From NCBI GenBank assembly GCA_964406035.1, contig CAYOQB010000002.1, positions 39,392 to 103,391 on the forward strand: a stretch of 64,000 bases of DNA, in the 5' to 3' direction. The notes beneath the pieces are model-generated. The model did no database searches, had not been told where the DNA came from, and saw only the letters and a list, made by a program, of their open reading frames with translations. Positions 1 to 7,664 of this stretch are shown here, piece after piece; the first letter of the stretch is position 1; the number at the start of each line of letters is the position of its first letter. Origin of the DNA: JAIEPW01 sp964406035. GTDB lineage: Bacteria; Acidobacteriota; Terriglobia; Bryobacterales; Bryobacteraceae. A program made the position numbers and the translations under genes.

Positions 1-738
1 ATGCTGGGCCTCGACCGGCCGACCACGACGTACGCCGACATGGATCGCCAGCGGCTGGAGCGAGTCAAGCGTTTGGCGGATTTCATAACCGACGCCCGCC
101 GCTATCAGAAAGCCAAGGCGGCCAGGGAGCCGGGCTTCCGCACCGATCTGAAGTTTGAAGCCATGCTGCCGGTGCTGGAGGGCAAGACCCCTCTCCTGAT
201 GGTCGCGAACAAGCAGAAGAACATCCGCGAGGTGATCAAGTTCGCTGACGAACAGAAGGTGAAGGTGGTGCTCGCCGGTACCGATGACTTCGGCAACACG
301 CTTCCCGATCTGAAGGCGAAGAACATTCCCGTCATCCTGGGACCCACTTACGAGCTTCCCGCCGAGGAAGATCATGCCTACGACGAGCCGTTCACGCGCC
401 CCGGAGAAATCTTCAAGTCGGGCGTCAAGTTCGCGTTCGGCTCTTTCGGGACGCAGTTCGCGCGCAACCTGCCCTACAACGCCGCTAATGCGGTGGCGTT
501 CGGGCTGCCGTACGACGAAGCGATCAAGGCGATCACCATCAACCCCGCCGAGATCTGGGGCGTCGCCGACAAGATCGGCTCCATCGAGAAAGGCAAGTGG
601 GCGGATCTGATCGTTACCGACAAGGAAGATCCGCTGGAGATCACAACCAACGTGAAGCACATGTTCATCCGCGGCCAGGCGGTGGACCTGACCTCAAAGC
701 ACACGCGATACTACGAGAAGTATCTTAACCGTCCGTAG
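1..738 (+). CDS. Amidohydrolase family protein, C-terminal part (cut by window start)
   Basis: The frame is open at base 1 and stops at 736-738, so the first ATG is only an internal methionine. The 245 residues match the C-terminal half of metal-dependent amidohydrolases of the imidazolonepropionase-like group. The segment INPAEIWGVADKIGSIEKG near residue 180, followed by KWADLIV, is the family's closing beta-sandwich region. The N-terminal HxH metal motif would lie upstream of the window. The late metal-binding aspartate expected near residue 145 is not obvious: the sequence reads FAFGSFGT where relatives usually have a GTD-like motif, so activity is uncertain. Relatives in this group are generally secreted. 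The substrate cannot be told. A toxin-antitoxin pair follows after a short gap. Confidence 0.8.
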   Translation: MLGLDRPTTTYADMDRQRLERVKRLADFITDARRYQKAKAAREPGFRTDLKFEAMLPVLEGKTPLLMVANKQKNIREVIKFADEQKVKVVLAGTDDFGNTLPDLKAKNIPVILGPTYELPAEEDHAYDEPFTRPGEIFKSGVKFAFGSFGTQFARNLPYNAANAVAFGLPYDEAIKAITINPAEIWGVADKIGSIEKGKWADLIVTDKEDPLEITTNVKHMFIRGQAVDLTSKHTRYYEKYLNRP

Positions 739-744
739 TTTAGC

Positions 745-797
745 TCGCCATGCAACCGTTTTGGAACCATTTTGGTACCATGAGGGTTGCATGGCGA
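745..797. promoter_or_regulatory. Operator-like inverted repeat over the antitoxin start
   Basis: A perfect 13-bp inverted repeat, TCGCCATGCAACC at 745-757 and its reverse complement at 785-797, frames a 27-bp centre. The right arm covers the antitoxin start codon at 791. The centre holds two 11-bp tandem copies, TTTTGGAACCA (759-769) and TTTTGGTACCA (770-780), one helical turn apart, each with a TGGWACCA core. This nested arrangement is what an autoregulating RHH antitoxin would be expected to bind. Its use as an operator is inferred from position. Confidence 0.6.
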
Positions 798-1039
798 ATC
801 TGACCATCAAGAACCTTCCCGATGACGTTTACGAAGGGCTGAAAGCCGCCGCGCAGGAGCGGCGGCAAAGTCTGAACGGCTATCTGCTGGAGCTGCTTGG
901 TAATGAGCAGGTCCTTCGGCTGAAGCGCGCACAGCACCGTGAAGCGTTTGAGAGGATCCGCCGAAGGCGGGAGCAGATGGAACCAATTGAATCTGCCGCC
1001 GGCCTGCTGCGTGAGGCTCGGGACGAATCCGGGAGATGA
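791..1039 (+). CDS. Ribbon-helix-helix antitoxin (FitA/VapB-like)
   Basis: An 82-residue protein beginning MANLTIKNLPDDVYEGLKAA, the pattern of Arc/MetJ ribbon-helix-helix antitoxins of the FitA type: a beta strand of alternating residues, then helices containing RRQSLNGYLLELL. The rest is charged and would wrap the toxin. The frame runs upstream to a TTG at 761, but the ATG at 791 directly precedes the conserved strand and is preferred. The stop overlaps the PIN toxin start by 4 nt (ATGA), so the two are translationally coupled. It probably represses its own operon by binding the repeat across its start codon. The family and pairing are clear; the specific subfamily is not. Confidence 0.85.
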   Translation: MANLTIKNLPDDVYEGLKAAAQERRQSLNGYLLELLGNEQVLRLKRAQHREAFERIRRRREQMEPIESAAGLLREARDESGR

Positions 1040-1455
1040 AGCGGCGCCTGGTCGTGGACTCCAGTGTTTTTCTGGCCTGGCTCCTGCGGGAGCCGTCCAG
1101 TCAGCGGGCTGAGGCCATGATCGATGAGTACCTATTCCGTTCCCTCCGCCTGCTGACTCTGGATGTCGCGTGGCTCGAAGTAGCGTCAGTGGTTTCCAAG
1201 AGGGCGCGCCTCCAGAAAATCTCAAGGGCGGAAGCCAGTGGGTTGCTGGCGGATTTTCGCACCTGCGCTCCGACCGGCGAAAGCTCCGTGCGGTTCATCG
1301 AGGCCGGCTTGGATGTCTCAATTCACCTCGGACTCGCGCTCTACGACTGCTTATACCTGGCATTCGCGCTGGAGGAGGGCTGCGACTTCATAACCGCCGA
1401 CGAGCGTTTCTTCCACGCTGTACGCCACAGCTATCCCAATGTGAAGTTGTTATAG
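1036..1455 (+). CDS. PIN-domain toxin (VapC/FitB-like ribonuclease)
   Basis: A 139-residue PIN-domain protein. The acidic metal-binding residues of the fold are present: D8 in LVVDSSVFLAWL, E48 in WLEVASVV, D104 in LYDCLYLAFA and D122 in FITADERF. PIN toxins are Mg-dependent endoribonucleases that stop translation by cutting tRNA or rRNA; the RNA target here cannot be read from sequence. It is coupled to the antitoxin through an ATGA overlap. Its stop overlaps the convergent hydrolase gene by 6 nt. The pair is complete and shows no sign of decay. Confidence 0.87.
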   Translation: MKRRLVVDSSVFLAWLLREPSSQRAEAMIDEYLFRSLRLLTLDVAWLEVASVVSKRARLQKISRAEASGLLADFRTCAPTGESSVRFIEAGLDVSIHLGLALYDCLYLAFALEEGCDFITADERFFHAVRHSYPNVKLL

Positions 1456-2475
1456 GTTGCGCTTCAGGAAGCTGCAGATGTGATACCCATCCATGAACTT
1501 GAACGGGGACTCGCCCAGCGTGTAGTGGCCGCACGGCAGCACCACCACCTTGTGGTCAATGTCGTGATGCTTCGCCAGTTCGATCACCTGCCTGGAATAG
1601 TGCACCGGGAACGTCGTATCGTACTCCGCGTAGATGAACAGGCTCTTCTTGGGTAGCGAGGCGAAGCGGGGCCAATAGCTGGGCGGTGAGATCACTTTCC
1701 AGGACTCGCGCAGGGTCTCGACATCGATATGCGGCTCGATACCCTCGCGGATGTGTTGAGTCGAAAGGCCTTCCCAGACGACATCGGCGAAGTATGTCGA
1801 GCAGTGGTTGAACACGTTCACCTGCAGGCGCTTGTCGTGGGCGCTGGCGAGGAAGGCGTAGCAGGAACCGAGGCTGGTGCCGACGATCCCAACGCTCTCA
1901 TAATCCTGGCTGAACAGCCAGTCCACGCAACTGCGGATATCGATGATGGCCTGGCGGGTGGCGTCGATGGTGCGCGCGACGTTGGAAGACACCGCGTAAT
2001 CGGCGCGCTCCAGCTCCGGCGGCATGCGGTAGTCATGATACGGCAAGCTCATCCGCAAAGCGGAAATCCGCAGCTTCTGCAAGCCGCGGCACAGCCCCGC
2101 GTGCTGATCCGCGGTAGCGTTCCAATGCGGCAGCACGATCACCGCGACCCGCCGCTGGCCGGGCTTGAAACGGGCCGGATACCATTGGCCCGTAACGGTG
2201 TTGTTCTCTGGATAAGGGGTGTGAACGAAGCTGGTGAATTGCAGCAGGTTGCCGTTCAGCCGGAAATCCTTGGGGGTTTCGTAAGCGAAGAAGGTGTCGC
2301 TCGACCCGATCGCGGCTTCGTTCAGCTCGCGCAGGTATTCATGGGGATGATGGCCGTTCATGGGAACGTCCAGCGTCGTGGGCCAGAACTTAGTCCACTC
2401 CAGACCCCAGTCGAAGGGTCTCACTTTGCGATTGGTAGCCCGGAAACAAAGCCGGTTCTCCCAATCACTCATCCA
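1450..2475 (-). CDS. Alpha/beta hydrolase family protein, substrate unknown
   Basis: An alpha/beta hydrolase of about 341 residues. The nucleophile elbow GTSLGS follows VGIV, the acid is probably in YAEYDTTFP, and the histidine is in PCGHYTLGES near the C-terminus, so a Ser-Asp-His triad can be assigned. The first third (RPFDWGLEW to TGQWYPA) is a family-specific extension before the core. No signal peptide is seen, so a cytoplasmic esterase or acyl hydrolase is likely. The start is uncertain: the frame extends to TTG codons at 2496 and 2529, but a TATACT box at 2525-2520 argues that transcription begins downstream of 2520. I therefore use the ATG at 2475. The gene ends inside the toxin gene. 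Confidence 0.7.
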   Translation of the reverse strand, partial: WMSDWENRLCFRATNRKVRPFDWGLEWTKFWPTTLDVPMNGHHPHEYLRELNEAAIGSSDTFFAYETPKDFRLNGNLLQFTSFVHTPYPENNTVTGQWYPARFKPGQRRVAVIVLPHWNATADQHAGLCRGLQKLRISALRMSLPYHDYRMPPELERADYAVSSNVARTIDATRQAIIDIRSCVDWLFSQDYESVGIVGTSLGSCYAFLASAHDKRLQVNVFNHCSTYFADVVWEGLSTQHIREGIEPHIDVETLRESWKVISPPSYWPRFASLPKKSLFIYAEYDTTFPVHYSRQVIELAKHHDIDHKVVVLPCGHYTLGESPFKFMDGYHICSFLKRNL

Positions 2476-2547
2476 GCGTGAATACAGTTTCTTCAAGGCA
2501 GGCGAAAGGCTCGCCTCCGAGTATAACAAGCGGCGATGACGAAACGG

Positions 2548-2883
2548 TTAGGATGCCACGGCCTGGCGCGCCGTGCGGAACTCGTACTGCTGGATTTCCA
2601 TGGCGGCTAAGCCTTCCTCGAAGCGAACGATGCGGCCGCGGGCCACCAGTCGCAGGGAACATTTCTCGTTGAGCTGGGCGGGCCAACTGATGGAGACTTC
2701 CAGGCGGCGTCCCGGCAGCAGCATATGCTCCGTGGTGAAGAGGACTCCAGTGCTGCTGATGTTCACGGTCCGGCCTTCGCCGATTTCGTCCCCGCTGCGC
2801 TTGTTCAGCACCTTGTAGTGGACGGTCCGTTCAATGGGGAACCTGTCAGTGGAACGACGATCCTGCTGAGAATTCTGACTCAC
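2548..2883 (-). CDS. PilZ domain protein (probable c-di-GMP binding)
   Basis: A 111-residue single-domain PilZ protein. Both nucleotide-binding motifs are visible: RxxxR at residues 10-14 and (D/N)xSxxG as NISSTG at 41-46, with VLF after it as in typical PilZ barrels. Such stand-alone proteins bind cyclic di-GMP and relay it to motility, exopolysaccharide or secretion machinery by protein contact. The start is GTG at 2883, supported by a GGAGG ribosome-binding site 7 nt upstream. No c-di-GMP enzyme lies nearby, so the partner is unknown. Confidence 0.85.
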   Translation of the reverse strand: MSQNSQQDRRSTDRFPIERTVHYKVLNKRSGDEIGEGRTVNISSTGVLFTTEHMLLPGRRLEVSISWPAQLNEKCSLRLVARGRIVRFEEGLAAMEIQQYEFRTARQAVAS

Positions 2884-2976
2884 TCCGACACCTCCGAAAT
2901 CAACCGCATCGTGTAACCAATTTGCGGCTTCGTTCTGCTGCAGACAATAGCTGAGCTGTTCTATTTTTGAGCGGTA

Positions 2977-3017
2977 CTAAGGTACTGACGGGCCGCTGTG
3001 TCAGTCCTCTACCTTAG
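2977..3017. repeat. Interrupted inverted repeat before the RidA gene
   Basis: CTAAGGTACTGAC at 2977-2989 pairs with GTCAG at 3000-3004 and TACCTTAG at 3010-3017, giving a 13-bp stem with one 5-nt bulge. It lies 14 nt before the start at 3032 and just upstream of a TAAGAT -10-like box. It could be an operator or an RNA hairpin; there is no T-run, so it is not a terminator. Confidence 0.45.
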
Positions 3018-3031
3018 GATAAGATGCCTCC

Positions 3032-3466
3032 ATGCGATGTCAAGTAACAAAGGCTGTCCTGACCCTCACTTTCTTCGCCTGCGTGCTTCCCGGAGCCGAG
3101 AAGAAGGCCATATACCCTCCGGGAGCATCGAAAGGCGGCGTGCTGACGCCGGCCATCCTGGTGGACGGCACTCTTTATCTCTCCGGACAGCTCGGTCGCG
3201 ACGCTTCCGGCAAGATCCCGGAGGAGTTTGAAGCCGAGGTCAAGCAACTGTTCGCCAATGCCGCGGCGATCCTGAAGGAAGCAGGCATGAGCTTCGACGA
3301 TGTCGTGTCGGCGCAGGTTTACCTGACCGACATGGAACTGTTCCAGCGGATGAACGCCGTCTACGGAACTTATTTCAAAGACATGAAGCCCACAAGGACC
3401 ACCGTCGGCGTCGCCAAACTGGTGGGGACCGCGCGAATTGAGATTACGATGACGGCTCGGAAGTAG
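3032..3466 (+). CDS. Secreted RidA/YjgF family protein lacking the catalytic arginine
   Basis: A 144-residue Rid-family protein with an N-terminal signal peptide (hydrophobic VLTLTFFACVLPGA), so probably exported, whereas archetypal RidA is cytoplasmic. The core is typical: YLSGQLGRD, then VVSAQVYLTDM, then GVAKLVGTARIEIT. Archetypal RidA hydrolyses reactive 2-imino acids and needs an arginine in the VEVARLP segment. Here the aligned residue is lysine (K129, VGVAKLV), which suggests altered or no imine deaminase activity; the late glutamate (E137) is kept. The ATG sits 6 nt after a TAAGAT box. Its 3' end overlaps the convergent rarA by 23 nt. Confidence 0.85.
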   Translation: MRCQVTKAVLTLTFFACVLPGAEKKAIYPPGASKGGVLTPAILVDGTLYLSGQLGRDASGKIPEEFEAEVKQLFANAAAILKEAGMSFDDVVSAQVYLTDMELFQRMNAVYGTYFKDMKPTRTTVGVAKLVGTARIEITMTARK

Positions 3467-4769
3467 CCGATCTCGCGCGACGGATCTCCTCCAGGCGGCG
3501 GGCGATCCGTTCCTCAACGCCGCGCTGCGAGGGTTCGTAAAAGATGGACCCCGCCAACGCGTCCGGCAGGCAGGACATGGCCGTCAGCGCATCCTCGAAC
3601 TGATGCGCGTGCTGATAGCCCGCGCCATACCCCCACTGCTTCATCGCCCGCGTGGGGGCGTTGCGCAGTTGCATCGGCACCGGTTCCGCCGGACGGGCGC
3701 GAACCGTCTCCTGCGCCTTGCTCAGCGCCTGGTAGGCGGCATCGGACTTGGGCGCAACCGCCAGGTACAAGGCCACCTGAGCCAGCGCCTGATCGCCTTC
3801 GGGTGTGCCCAGAAAGTGGCTTGCCTGCTGCGCTGCCACCGCCTGTTCGAGCGCCCGCGGATCGGCCAGCCCGATGTCCTCGATGGCCATGCGGATCAGG
3901 CGGCGGGCGATATACATCCGGTCCTCGCCCGATTCCAGCATGCGCGCCAGCCAGTACAGGGCGGCGTCGGCATCGCTTGAACGGATGCTCTTGTGCAGAG
4001 CGGAGATCAGGTTGTAGTGCTCCTCGCCGCCTTTGTCGTAGAGCAGCATCTTGCGCTGCAGGGAGTCTTCGACGGCCTGCGCGGTGATCTGCCCGTCGAT
4101 GGCCGCGGCTGCCGCGATCTCCAGGATGTTGTATGCGGCACGGGCATCGCCGTTTGAGTAAATGGCGATCTGCTCTAGCAGGTCCGGGGAGGCGGAGAGT
4201 TCCAGATCGCCGAGGCCGCGCTCGCGATCCCGCAGCGCGCGCATTAGGAGGTTCCCGATCTCCGGGACCGTCAACGCCCGCAAGGCGTACACCTTCGACC
4301 GCGATAGAAGCGCCGAAACCACTTCGAAGGAGGGGTTTTCCGTGGTCGCGCCGATCAGGACGATGTCGCCCTTTTCGACGTATGGCAAGAAGGCGTCCTG
4401 CTGCGCCTTGTTGAAGCGGTGGATCTCGTCGATGAAGAGTACCGTGCGCCGTCCCAGGCGGCGGCTTCGTTCGGCGTCGGCCATGACGGCCTTGATTTCC
4501 TTGATACCGCTGAGCACCGCGCTGAAGGGCACGAAGTCGCACTTCGAGGCCTTGGCAATCAGGTGCGCGAGCGTAGTCTTGCCAACGCCGGGAGGCCCCC
4601 ACAGGATCATGGAGGTGAGCTCGTCCCGCTCGATCTGCCGCCGCAGCGGCTTGCCCGGTCCGAGGATGTGCTCCTGGCCCACGTATTCGTCCAGAGTTTC
4701 CGGACGCATGCGCTCGGCAAGCGGGCGCTTGGCCGGGCCGGACACGGGAGCGGGGTCGAAAAGGCTCAC
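3444..4769 (-). CDS. rarA: Replication-associated recombination protein A (RarA/MgsA)
   Basis: A 441-residue AAA+ ATPase matching the RarA/Mgs1/WRNIP1 family in length and order. It begins PLAERMRPETLDEYVGQEHILG, then Walker A GPPGVGKTT at 58-66, Walker B FIDEIHRF at 111-118, and the C-terminal tetramerisation region containing MQLRNAPTRAMKQWGYG. RarA acts at stalled replication forks with the single-strand-binding protein and clamp-loader-related factors. The gene starts 7 nt after the stop of the deacetylase gene upstream on the same strand, so the two are likely co-transcribed. It converges on the RidA gene with a 23-nt overlap. Confidence 0.95.
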   Translation of the reverse strand: MSLFDPAPVSGPAKRPLAERMRPETLDEYVGQEHILGPGKPLRRQIERDELTSMILWGPPGVGKTTLAHLIAKASKCDFVPFSAVLSGIKEIKAVMADAERSRRLGRRTVLFIDEIHRFNKAQQDAFLPYVEKGDIVLIGATTENPSFEVVSALLSRSKVYALRALTVPEIGNLLMRALRDRERGLGDLELSASPDLLEQIAIYSNGDARAAYNILEIAAAAAIDGQITAQAVEDSLQRKMLLYDKGGEEHYNLISALHKSIRSSDADAALYWLARMLESGEDRMYIARRLIRMAIEDIGLADPRALEQAVAAQQASHFLGTPEGDQALAQVALYLAVAPKSDAAYQALSKAQETVRARPAEPVPMQLRNAPTRAMKQWGYGAGYQHAHQFEDALTAMSCLPDALAGSIFYEPSQRGVEERIARRLEEIRRARSATSEPSS

Positions 4770-4776
4770 GGTACCT

Positions 4777-5463
4777 TCAGGGTGACACGAACAAGCGGCT
4801 GAGGGTGAGCGCGGGGGGGCTGTTCCGCAGGATCAGGTCCGTAGCTTCTAAAGTGTTGTCGATGTTGGGGTTCGCTGCCAGGACACGGCCGTCGTGGAGG
4901 CACACGATGGATCCCGGGCGCAGCCTGGGACGCACCAAATTGGCTATTTTGGGGCCGGAAAGCGTCCAATCACGGCCGATTACGGTCCACATAGCGAGTT
5001 CCAGACGCCATTCGCTTAAGATCGGACGCATGCCGAACCAGCGGATCCCATATGGGGGGCGGAACCAGCGCGGCGCTAGTCCGGTGGCCTGCGCGATGGT
5101 CTCGACGCCGCGCCGGATGTCCTCACGGATGAATGGGGCACCGCGGAAGTGATAGTAGGGATGGGCATCGCCATGGCAGGCGATCTCATGCCCGGCGGTG
5201 GCGATGCGGCGGGTGATCTCCGGCAGCCTGCGGACATTGGCGCCGCAAACGAAGAAGGTGGCGTAAGCGTTGTGCCGCGCCAGGAGATCGAGAAGGCGGG
5301 GTGTGGATTCGCTGGGACCGTCGTCGAAGGTCAGCGCGAATCCGGCGGCGTTACGCGGTCCGCGCCAGACGGCGGGCGCGAACAGTTGCGAGGACTTGCC
5401 CCGCACCGCCCAGGCGGCCAGCCCGGCCAGGCCGGCGGCGGCGCCAATGGCGGGAATCAGCAT
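4777..5463 (-). CDS. Polysaccharide deacetylase (NodB/CE4 fold)
   Basis: A 228-residue protein with an N-terminal hydrophobic anchor (residues 3-20) and a CE4 deacetylase domain. The motifs are in order: TFDDGP at 45-50, a histidine pair H97/H101 in CHGDAH, and RPPYG at 135-139. These hold the catalytic base and metal in enzymes that N-deacetylate chitin-like, peptidoglycan or capsule glycans. A membrane-tethered, periplasm-facing enzyme is likely; the substrate is unknown. A TAGAAT box (5477-5472) ends 8 nt before the ATG, suggesting a leaderless or near-leaderless transcript. It appears to lead a two-gene unit with rarA. Confidence 0.88.
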   Translation of the reverse strand: MLIPAIGAAAGLAGLAAWAVRGKSSQLFAPAVWRGPRNAAGFALTFDDGPSESTPRLLDLLARHNAYATFFVCGANVRRLPEITRRIATAGHEIACHGDAHPYYHFRGAPFIREDIRRGVETIAQATGLAPRWFRPPYGIRWFGMRPILSEWRLELAMWTVIGRDWTLSGPKIANLVRPRLRPGSIVCLHDGRVLAANPNIDNTLEATDLILRNSPPALTLSRLFVSP

Positions 5464-5518
5464 CGATTAGGATTCTAGCGCGCCGCGATTCTGCGAGACT
5501 GAGTGGCGGAGGACTTCG

Positions 5519-6991
5519 ATGATCCGGCTCCTGTGTGCGTGGTTTTCACTGGCCTCGGCTTGTGTGGCGGAAACGCCGGCGGTGAATGTCGTTTTTCTGG
5601 AGCCGGTGACCGTCGTGGATGCTCGCGGCGCCGAACTCCAGGCGAAAATGCCCACTTACCGCAAGGTGGCGGATGCAGCGCGATATCGCGGCTGGATGAG
5701 CAACGAAATGGCTGAGCGCGCGTTGCGGCTGTATCGCGCTGCGATTCAGGTGGCGAATCCCGAAGCGAAGGCGGCGAATTACTACCTGGCGCTGGTGCCG
5801 GGCGGCAATCATGCGGCGGTCGGATTCCGGATCGCGGGCGAAGGTGGGGCCGAGGAGCTGCCCGATCAGCCATACCTCGTGCTGGGGCCCGAGGAACATC
5901 GTTTTCAGGTGACTCTGCTGCATGAAACGATGCATGTGGTGATGGCCGTGCTCGCGGGTAACCGTCAATTGAAGGGTGAGCCGCTGGCGTCCGTTCCGCA
6001 TACTACTTCCGCACTCACGGATCGCGCGACGGCGTTCTCGGAAGGTTATGCGATCCACGCGGAAGCATTGGCCGCGCACCTGGCGCGGGAGCCGTGGGCG
6101 AAGAAGCGGTATCACCGGGAACACGTGCAGTTCGGAGCCGCGCAGCCGTATCAGGCGGACGAGTACTTCCGCCAGGCCTCCGACTTCGCGAGTTACTCGC
6201 AGAATCTGGCTCGGTACCTGGAAGTGCGCGAGAACGCGTATGCGTTCGACAGCGCCTGGCAAGGGCCGGATTACTTACGGGTGCAACTGGAGAAGGCGCG
6301 CGATTTTGCCACACTGCGGGATGCCAACCAGCTGCTGCAATCCGAGGGTTTTTACGCCAGCTTCTTCTTTCTGTGGGTGATCCGGGGCTCCGGCGTCCCC
6401 GGCGAGGACATCGTAATGGACCGTGAGGTCCGGCTGATGCGGGCGATGTCCACGATGTTCGCGAAAACGAAAGCGGAGCCAGGCACGCCGTGGCTGCCGC
6501 ATCTGGTAGTCGCCTACTTTGACCTGTTCCCGGAGGAGAGGACGGGACTGGCCGAGGCAGTCAGCGACCTCACTCACGGCGTGTTCACGGATGGCGACGC
6601 CAAAGAAATCTGGAACGGGCACTATCGGGCAGTGCTGCGGCTGGACCTGGAGAACCTCAAACGCGGAGAGATCGCCGCTGCGCGGAAGAAATGGGCGACC
6701 TCGATTGTGGCGGATCCGTCAGTGCTGTTCTCCAGGCTGGGACCTCAGATCCCGTGTACTGTTCCGGCTCGACTGGTCCAATTGACTGCTTTTTCGAAAA
6801 CAGGCGAGGCGCTGCGCTTTGACCTGAATACCGTTTCCGCGGCGGTGATGCGGATGGTGCCCGGGATCTCCGAAGAGGAGGTCGCCAGGTGGGTGTTGGA
6901 GCGGACGAAGAAAGCATTTGCGGGTCCGGGTGACTTCCGGGAGCGGGTCCGGCTGAATCGAGACTCCCTGGCTGCGTTGCAACTGCCATAA
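5519..6991 (+). CDS. Secreted HExxH metallopeptidase-like protein with C-terminal helix-hairpin-helix domain
   Basis: A 490-residue protein of no recognised family. It starts with a short signal peptide (LLCAWFSLASACVA). Residues 135-139 read HETMH, a zinc HExxH motif inside a hydrophobic helix, and about 36 residues later FSEGYAIHAE offers E175 as a possible third ligand, the layout of gluzincin peptidases. The last 60 residues (LNTVSAAVMRMVPGISEEEVARWV, shown here only as a pattern of NT, PGI and E/A helix) resemble the helix-hairpin-helix repeat of ComEA and GspK-type proteins. A GGAGG site lies 7 nt before the ATG. The peptidase role is inferred from motif only. It precedes the rpmH cluster but has its own gap. 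Confidence 0.6.
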   Translation: MIRLLCAWFSLASACVAETPAVNVVFLEPVTVVDARGAELQAKMPTYRKVADAARYRGWMSNEMAERALRLYRAAIQVANPEAKAANYYLALVPGGNHAAVGFRIAGEGGAEELPDQPYLVLGPEEHRFQVTLLHETMHVVMAVLAGNRQLKGEPLASVPHTTSALTDRATAFSEGYAIHAEALAAHLAREPWAKKRYHREHVQFGAAQPYQADEYFRQASDFASYSQNLARYLEVRENAYAFDSAWQGPDYLRVQLEKARDFATLRDANQLLQSEGFYASFFFLWVIRGSGVPGEDIVMDREVRLMRAMSTMFAKTKAEPGTPWLPHLVVAYFDLFPEERTGLAEAVSDLTHGVFTDGDAKEIWNGHYRAVLRLDLENLKRGEIAAARKKWATSIVADPSVLFSRLGPQIPCTVPARLVQLTAFSKTGEALRFDLNTVSAAVMRMVPGISEEEVARWVLERTKKAFAGPGDFRERVRLNRDSLAALQLP

Positions 6992-7024
6992 GAATCAACG
7001 TTGTGCAGCGTGCTACCGGCCAGG

Positions 7025-7054
7025 GTGACAGCCCCAGGTCCGGCCATGTATACT
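7025..7054 (+). promoter_or_regulatory. Sigma-70-type promoter of the rpmH cluster
   Basis: GTGACA at 7025-7030 and TATACT at 7049-7054 are separated by 18 bp. They lie about 80 nt before the rpmH start, giving this transcript a real 5' leader, unlike many other genes in the window. Confidence 0.6.
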
Positions 7055-7135
7055 GAAAGGGCAGAAGACCAATGGAAAGGTGTGTCCACTGGCGGAGCGC
7101 GAGAGCGCGCGCAGCCGGGGAAGTGATCGAAAGCA

Positions 7136-7303
7136 ATGCCGAAGCGTACTTTTCAGCCTAACAATCGCAAGCGTGCAAAGACGCACGGCTTCCGGGCGCG
7201 CATGAAGAGCAAGGACGGCCAGCAGGTGCTCTCGCGCCGCCGCGCGAAAGGCCGCCACAAGCTGACCGTGAGTGACGAACGAGCCGTTCGCGACGCCAAG
7301 TAA
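7136..7303 (+). CDS. rpmH: 50S ribosomal protein L34
   Basis: A 55-residue, strongly basic protein starting MPKRTFQPNNRKRAKTHGF and continuing RARMKSKDGQQVLSRRRAKG, the universal L34 signature. It is a structural protein of the large ribosomal subunit. The C-terminal extension (HKLTVSDERAVRDAK) is slightly longer than the 44-46 residues of many L34 proteins. The last 32 bases overlap the start of rnpA in another frame. It heads the conserved rpmH-rnpA-yidD-yidC-jag-mnmE cluster and has a recognisable promoter upstream. Confidence 0.97.
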   Translation: MPKRTFQPNNRKRAKTHGFRARMKSKDGQQVLSRRRAKGRHKLTVSDERAVRDAK

Positions 7304-7664
7304 CCTGCCTTCCCCTTCCCCCCGTGGGAGCTTTCCCAAAAGCTCGAGGCTGTTGCGCCCACCGGAGTTCCGGCGGGTGTACGACGAAGGTGTGCGGCTG
7401 CCTGGACCGCTTTTTACGGCATTCTGTTTGCGGTGTGAAGAGAGAAGCCAGGTCCGGCTGGGACTCACTATCCCGCGGGCGGTGGGCAAGGCGGTGGTTC
7501 GGAACCGGATCCGGCGGAGGGTGCGGGAGGCATTCCGGCCGCTGCTGGCGGAGTTTGCGGGCGGGTGGGACATCGTGATCAATCCTCGTCGGGCAGTGCT
7601 GGAGGTGGAGTTCGGAGCCATCCAGCGGGAGGCCCAAAAGGTCCTAAGCCGATGCAGCGTATAG
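7272..7664 (+). CDS. rnpA: Ribonuclease P protein component
   Basis: A 130-residue RNase P protein subunit, which helps the RNA subunit remove 5' leaders from tRNA precursors. The conserved RNR-type helix RNRIRRRVREAFR is present, as is LTIPRAVGKAVV before it and WDIVINPR after. The core begins near FPKSSRLLRPPEFRRVYDEG. No ATG exists before the core, so GTG at 7272 is the most plausible start, inside the end of rpmH. That adds a Pro/Ser-rich N-terminal stretch of about 20 residues. The 3' end overlaps yidD. Confidence 0.93.
   Translation: MTNEPFATPSNLPSPSPRGSFPKSSRLLRPPEFRRVYDEGVRLPGPLFTAFCLRCEERSQVRLGLTIPRAVGKAVVRNRIRRRVREAFRPLLAEFAGGWDIVINPRRAVLEVEFGAIQREAQKVLSRCSV

Noticed and set aside
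740..1225. Minus-strand frame opposite the toxin-antitoxin pair
   Set aside because: It reads through the operator repeats and the RHH gene with no domain, and the TA pair explains the region.
6992..7135. Possible replication origin next to rpmH
   Set aside because: No DnaA boxes or AT-rich unwinding region were seen; the gap is explained by a promoter and leader.
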